Of a DNA stretch of 64,000 nucleotides, positions 63,237 to 64,000 are shown piece after piece (positions within the stretch are counted from its first letter, which is position 1; each line of letters opens with the position of its first letter). Below the pieces are notes generated by a model. The model did not search any database, was not told the DNA's origin, and saw nothing but the letters and a program-made list of their open reading frames with translations. A program made the translations under genes and the position numbers. The DNA lies in the NCBI RefSeq assembly GCF_026262505.1, contig NC_067206.1, forward strand, positions 3,438,879 to 3,502,878. Direction: 5' to 3'. This DNA is from Trichomonas vaginalis G3. Taxonomy: Eukaryota > Parabasalia > Trichomonadida > Trichomonadidae.

Positions 63237-64000
63237 ATTAATTGTTTTGTTTGTAGTTATTTTGCAATTAATTTTTATTGAACCAAATTGGTTTATATTA
63301 AATATATTGAATATGAATTTAGCTGCTATAGGGATCATATGTTTTCAGTTTTGTCATATAACTTATGGACAATTTATGAGATATTCATTCAATCTCCAAA
63401 CTTTTGAAGAATTAAAGTTAACAAGTCATGAACTACAAGTCATTAACTTTTCTCAAGTATTCTTCCTAAATATATCAATCATAGAGAGACTTAACAAGAA
63501 ATACACCTTATTCAATTAATTATACTTATTTTTTTGGTCACTTAGAACCATATATCAGTAGATGGGGTATTTTAAGACAAAATTCTTAAGAGATTTCTCA
63601 TCACATTTAAGATCTCGGAATAACTTTGCTCATTCGAGTAATTAAGAACATATTACCTCTTGTATACTAGGTAGTGGTTGTAAGACTGCATCAAAGCAAT
63701 ACCAGATTAATGATATCCTTAAAAACACAATTCAGACACTATTTAGCTAACAGGATATTGTAGTTTGACTGAATAATGTATTTCGCATTTTTAGCATGTA
63801 AAATTCTTATTAAAGATAAAGTGGAAATTCTGATTCCGAATTCACAATCTGGTATAGATGAGGTAATCCATTGATCATTATATTTTTACTTTATGAGTAA
63901 TTTCTGTGGTGATCCCTGCTATTGTACTCAATGTAGGATTTTTTGACTTCATCAAACTTCACTGGAAATTTCTTTTGCATTCAAAATATAAGACAGGATT
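63237..64000. other. downstream of the homeodomain gene, nothing recognised
   Basis: A frame overlapping the gene's end (63124-63519) continues open with hydrophobic codons but has no leader and no recognised family, so it was not called. Rest is AT-rich. Confidence 0.5.

Noticed and set aside
63124-63519. ORF overlapping the homeodomain gene end
   Set aside because: First part is another frame of the gene; the rest is hydrophobic AT-rich translation without a start of its own.
1-64000. rRNA genes or spliceosomal introns
   Set aside because: No rRNA-like sequence noticed, and no GTATGT...ACTAACACACAG-type trichomonad intron seen inside the host genes.

Overview
The window is AT-rich eukaryotic nuclear DNA from a parabasalid, most likely a trichomonad. 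The best evidence is the initiator-binding-domain (IBD) transcription factor at 29647-30603, a family typical of trichomonads, together with long intron-free genes, short intergenic spaces and a TCA-type initiator upstream of the kinase gene. I lean to Trichomonas or Tritrichomonas but cannot name a species. Most of the non-host DNA belongs to endogenous Maverick/Polinton-type viruses.

Layout. (1) 1 to about 15748: the right part of Maverick A. It has an eroded left part (candidate DNA polymerase C-terminus, a retroviral-type integrase with several frameshifts, small genes), then a cassette at 2474-7816 bounded by 121-bp repeats, which carries a primase-helicase and KilA-N-type genes. The largely intact virion module follows at 7989-14949 (phage-like collar fibre, minor capsid protein, packaging ATPase, major capsid protein, small amphipathic proteins). 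(2) 15321-16241: a near-perfect palindrome of about 430-bp arms. I read it as the ends of two Mavericks meeting head to head, followed by a short remnant of the second element to about 17040. (3) 17040-34513: host chromosome with a LisH/RasGEF protein, CFAP77, a DUF1295-type reductase with an in-frame stop, tRNA-Gln(TTG), an 813-residue coiled-coil protein, tRNA-Glu(TTC), an MPDU1-like PQ-loop protein, the IBD factor, an unknown coiled-coil protein and a CAMK-type kinase. (4) 34514-57787: a complete 23.3-kb Maverick B with both ends visible (A-tract plus 46-bp terminal inverted repeat on the left, its mirror plus T-tract on the right). It carries a Dam-type methylase, a collar fibre, a broken integrase, amphipathic virion-type proteins, four KilA-N or related genes, an A32/FtsK-like ATPase, an HNH nuclease, a minor capsid protein and a double-jelly-roll-type capsid protein with frameshifts. 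No DNA polymerase is visible in it. (5) 57788-64000: gene-poor host DNA with a 19-bp inverted repeat pair 3.4 kb apart and a TALE-type homeodomain gene.

How the parts relate. The two Mavericks are different lineages that share a virion core: capsid protein, minor capsid protein, ATPase, collar fibre and a small VSCCG-motif protein. The cassette inside Maverick A (helicase, KilA-N genes, their promoters and hairpins) closely resembles the KilA-N district of Maverick B (43376-47505), which points to exchange between elements. Viral genes carry many frameshifts while the host genes are open, so the breaks look like real decay rather than sequencing noise. Recurrent small structures are the most unusual content: covarying hairpins in the terminal repeats and between genes, and GC-rich palindromes embedded in frame in KilA-N genes.
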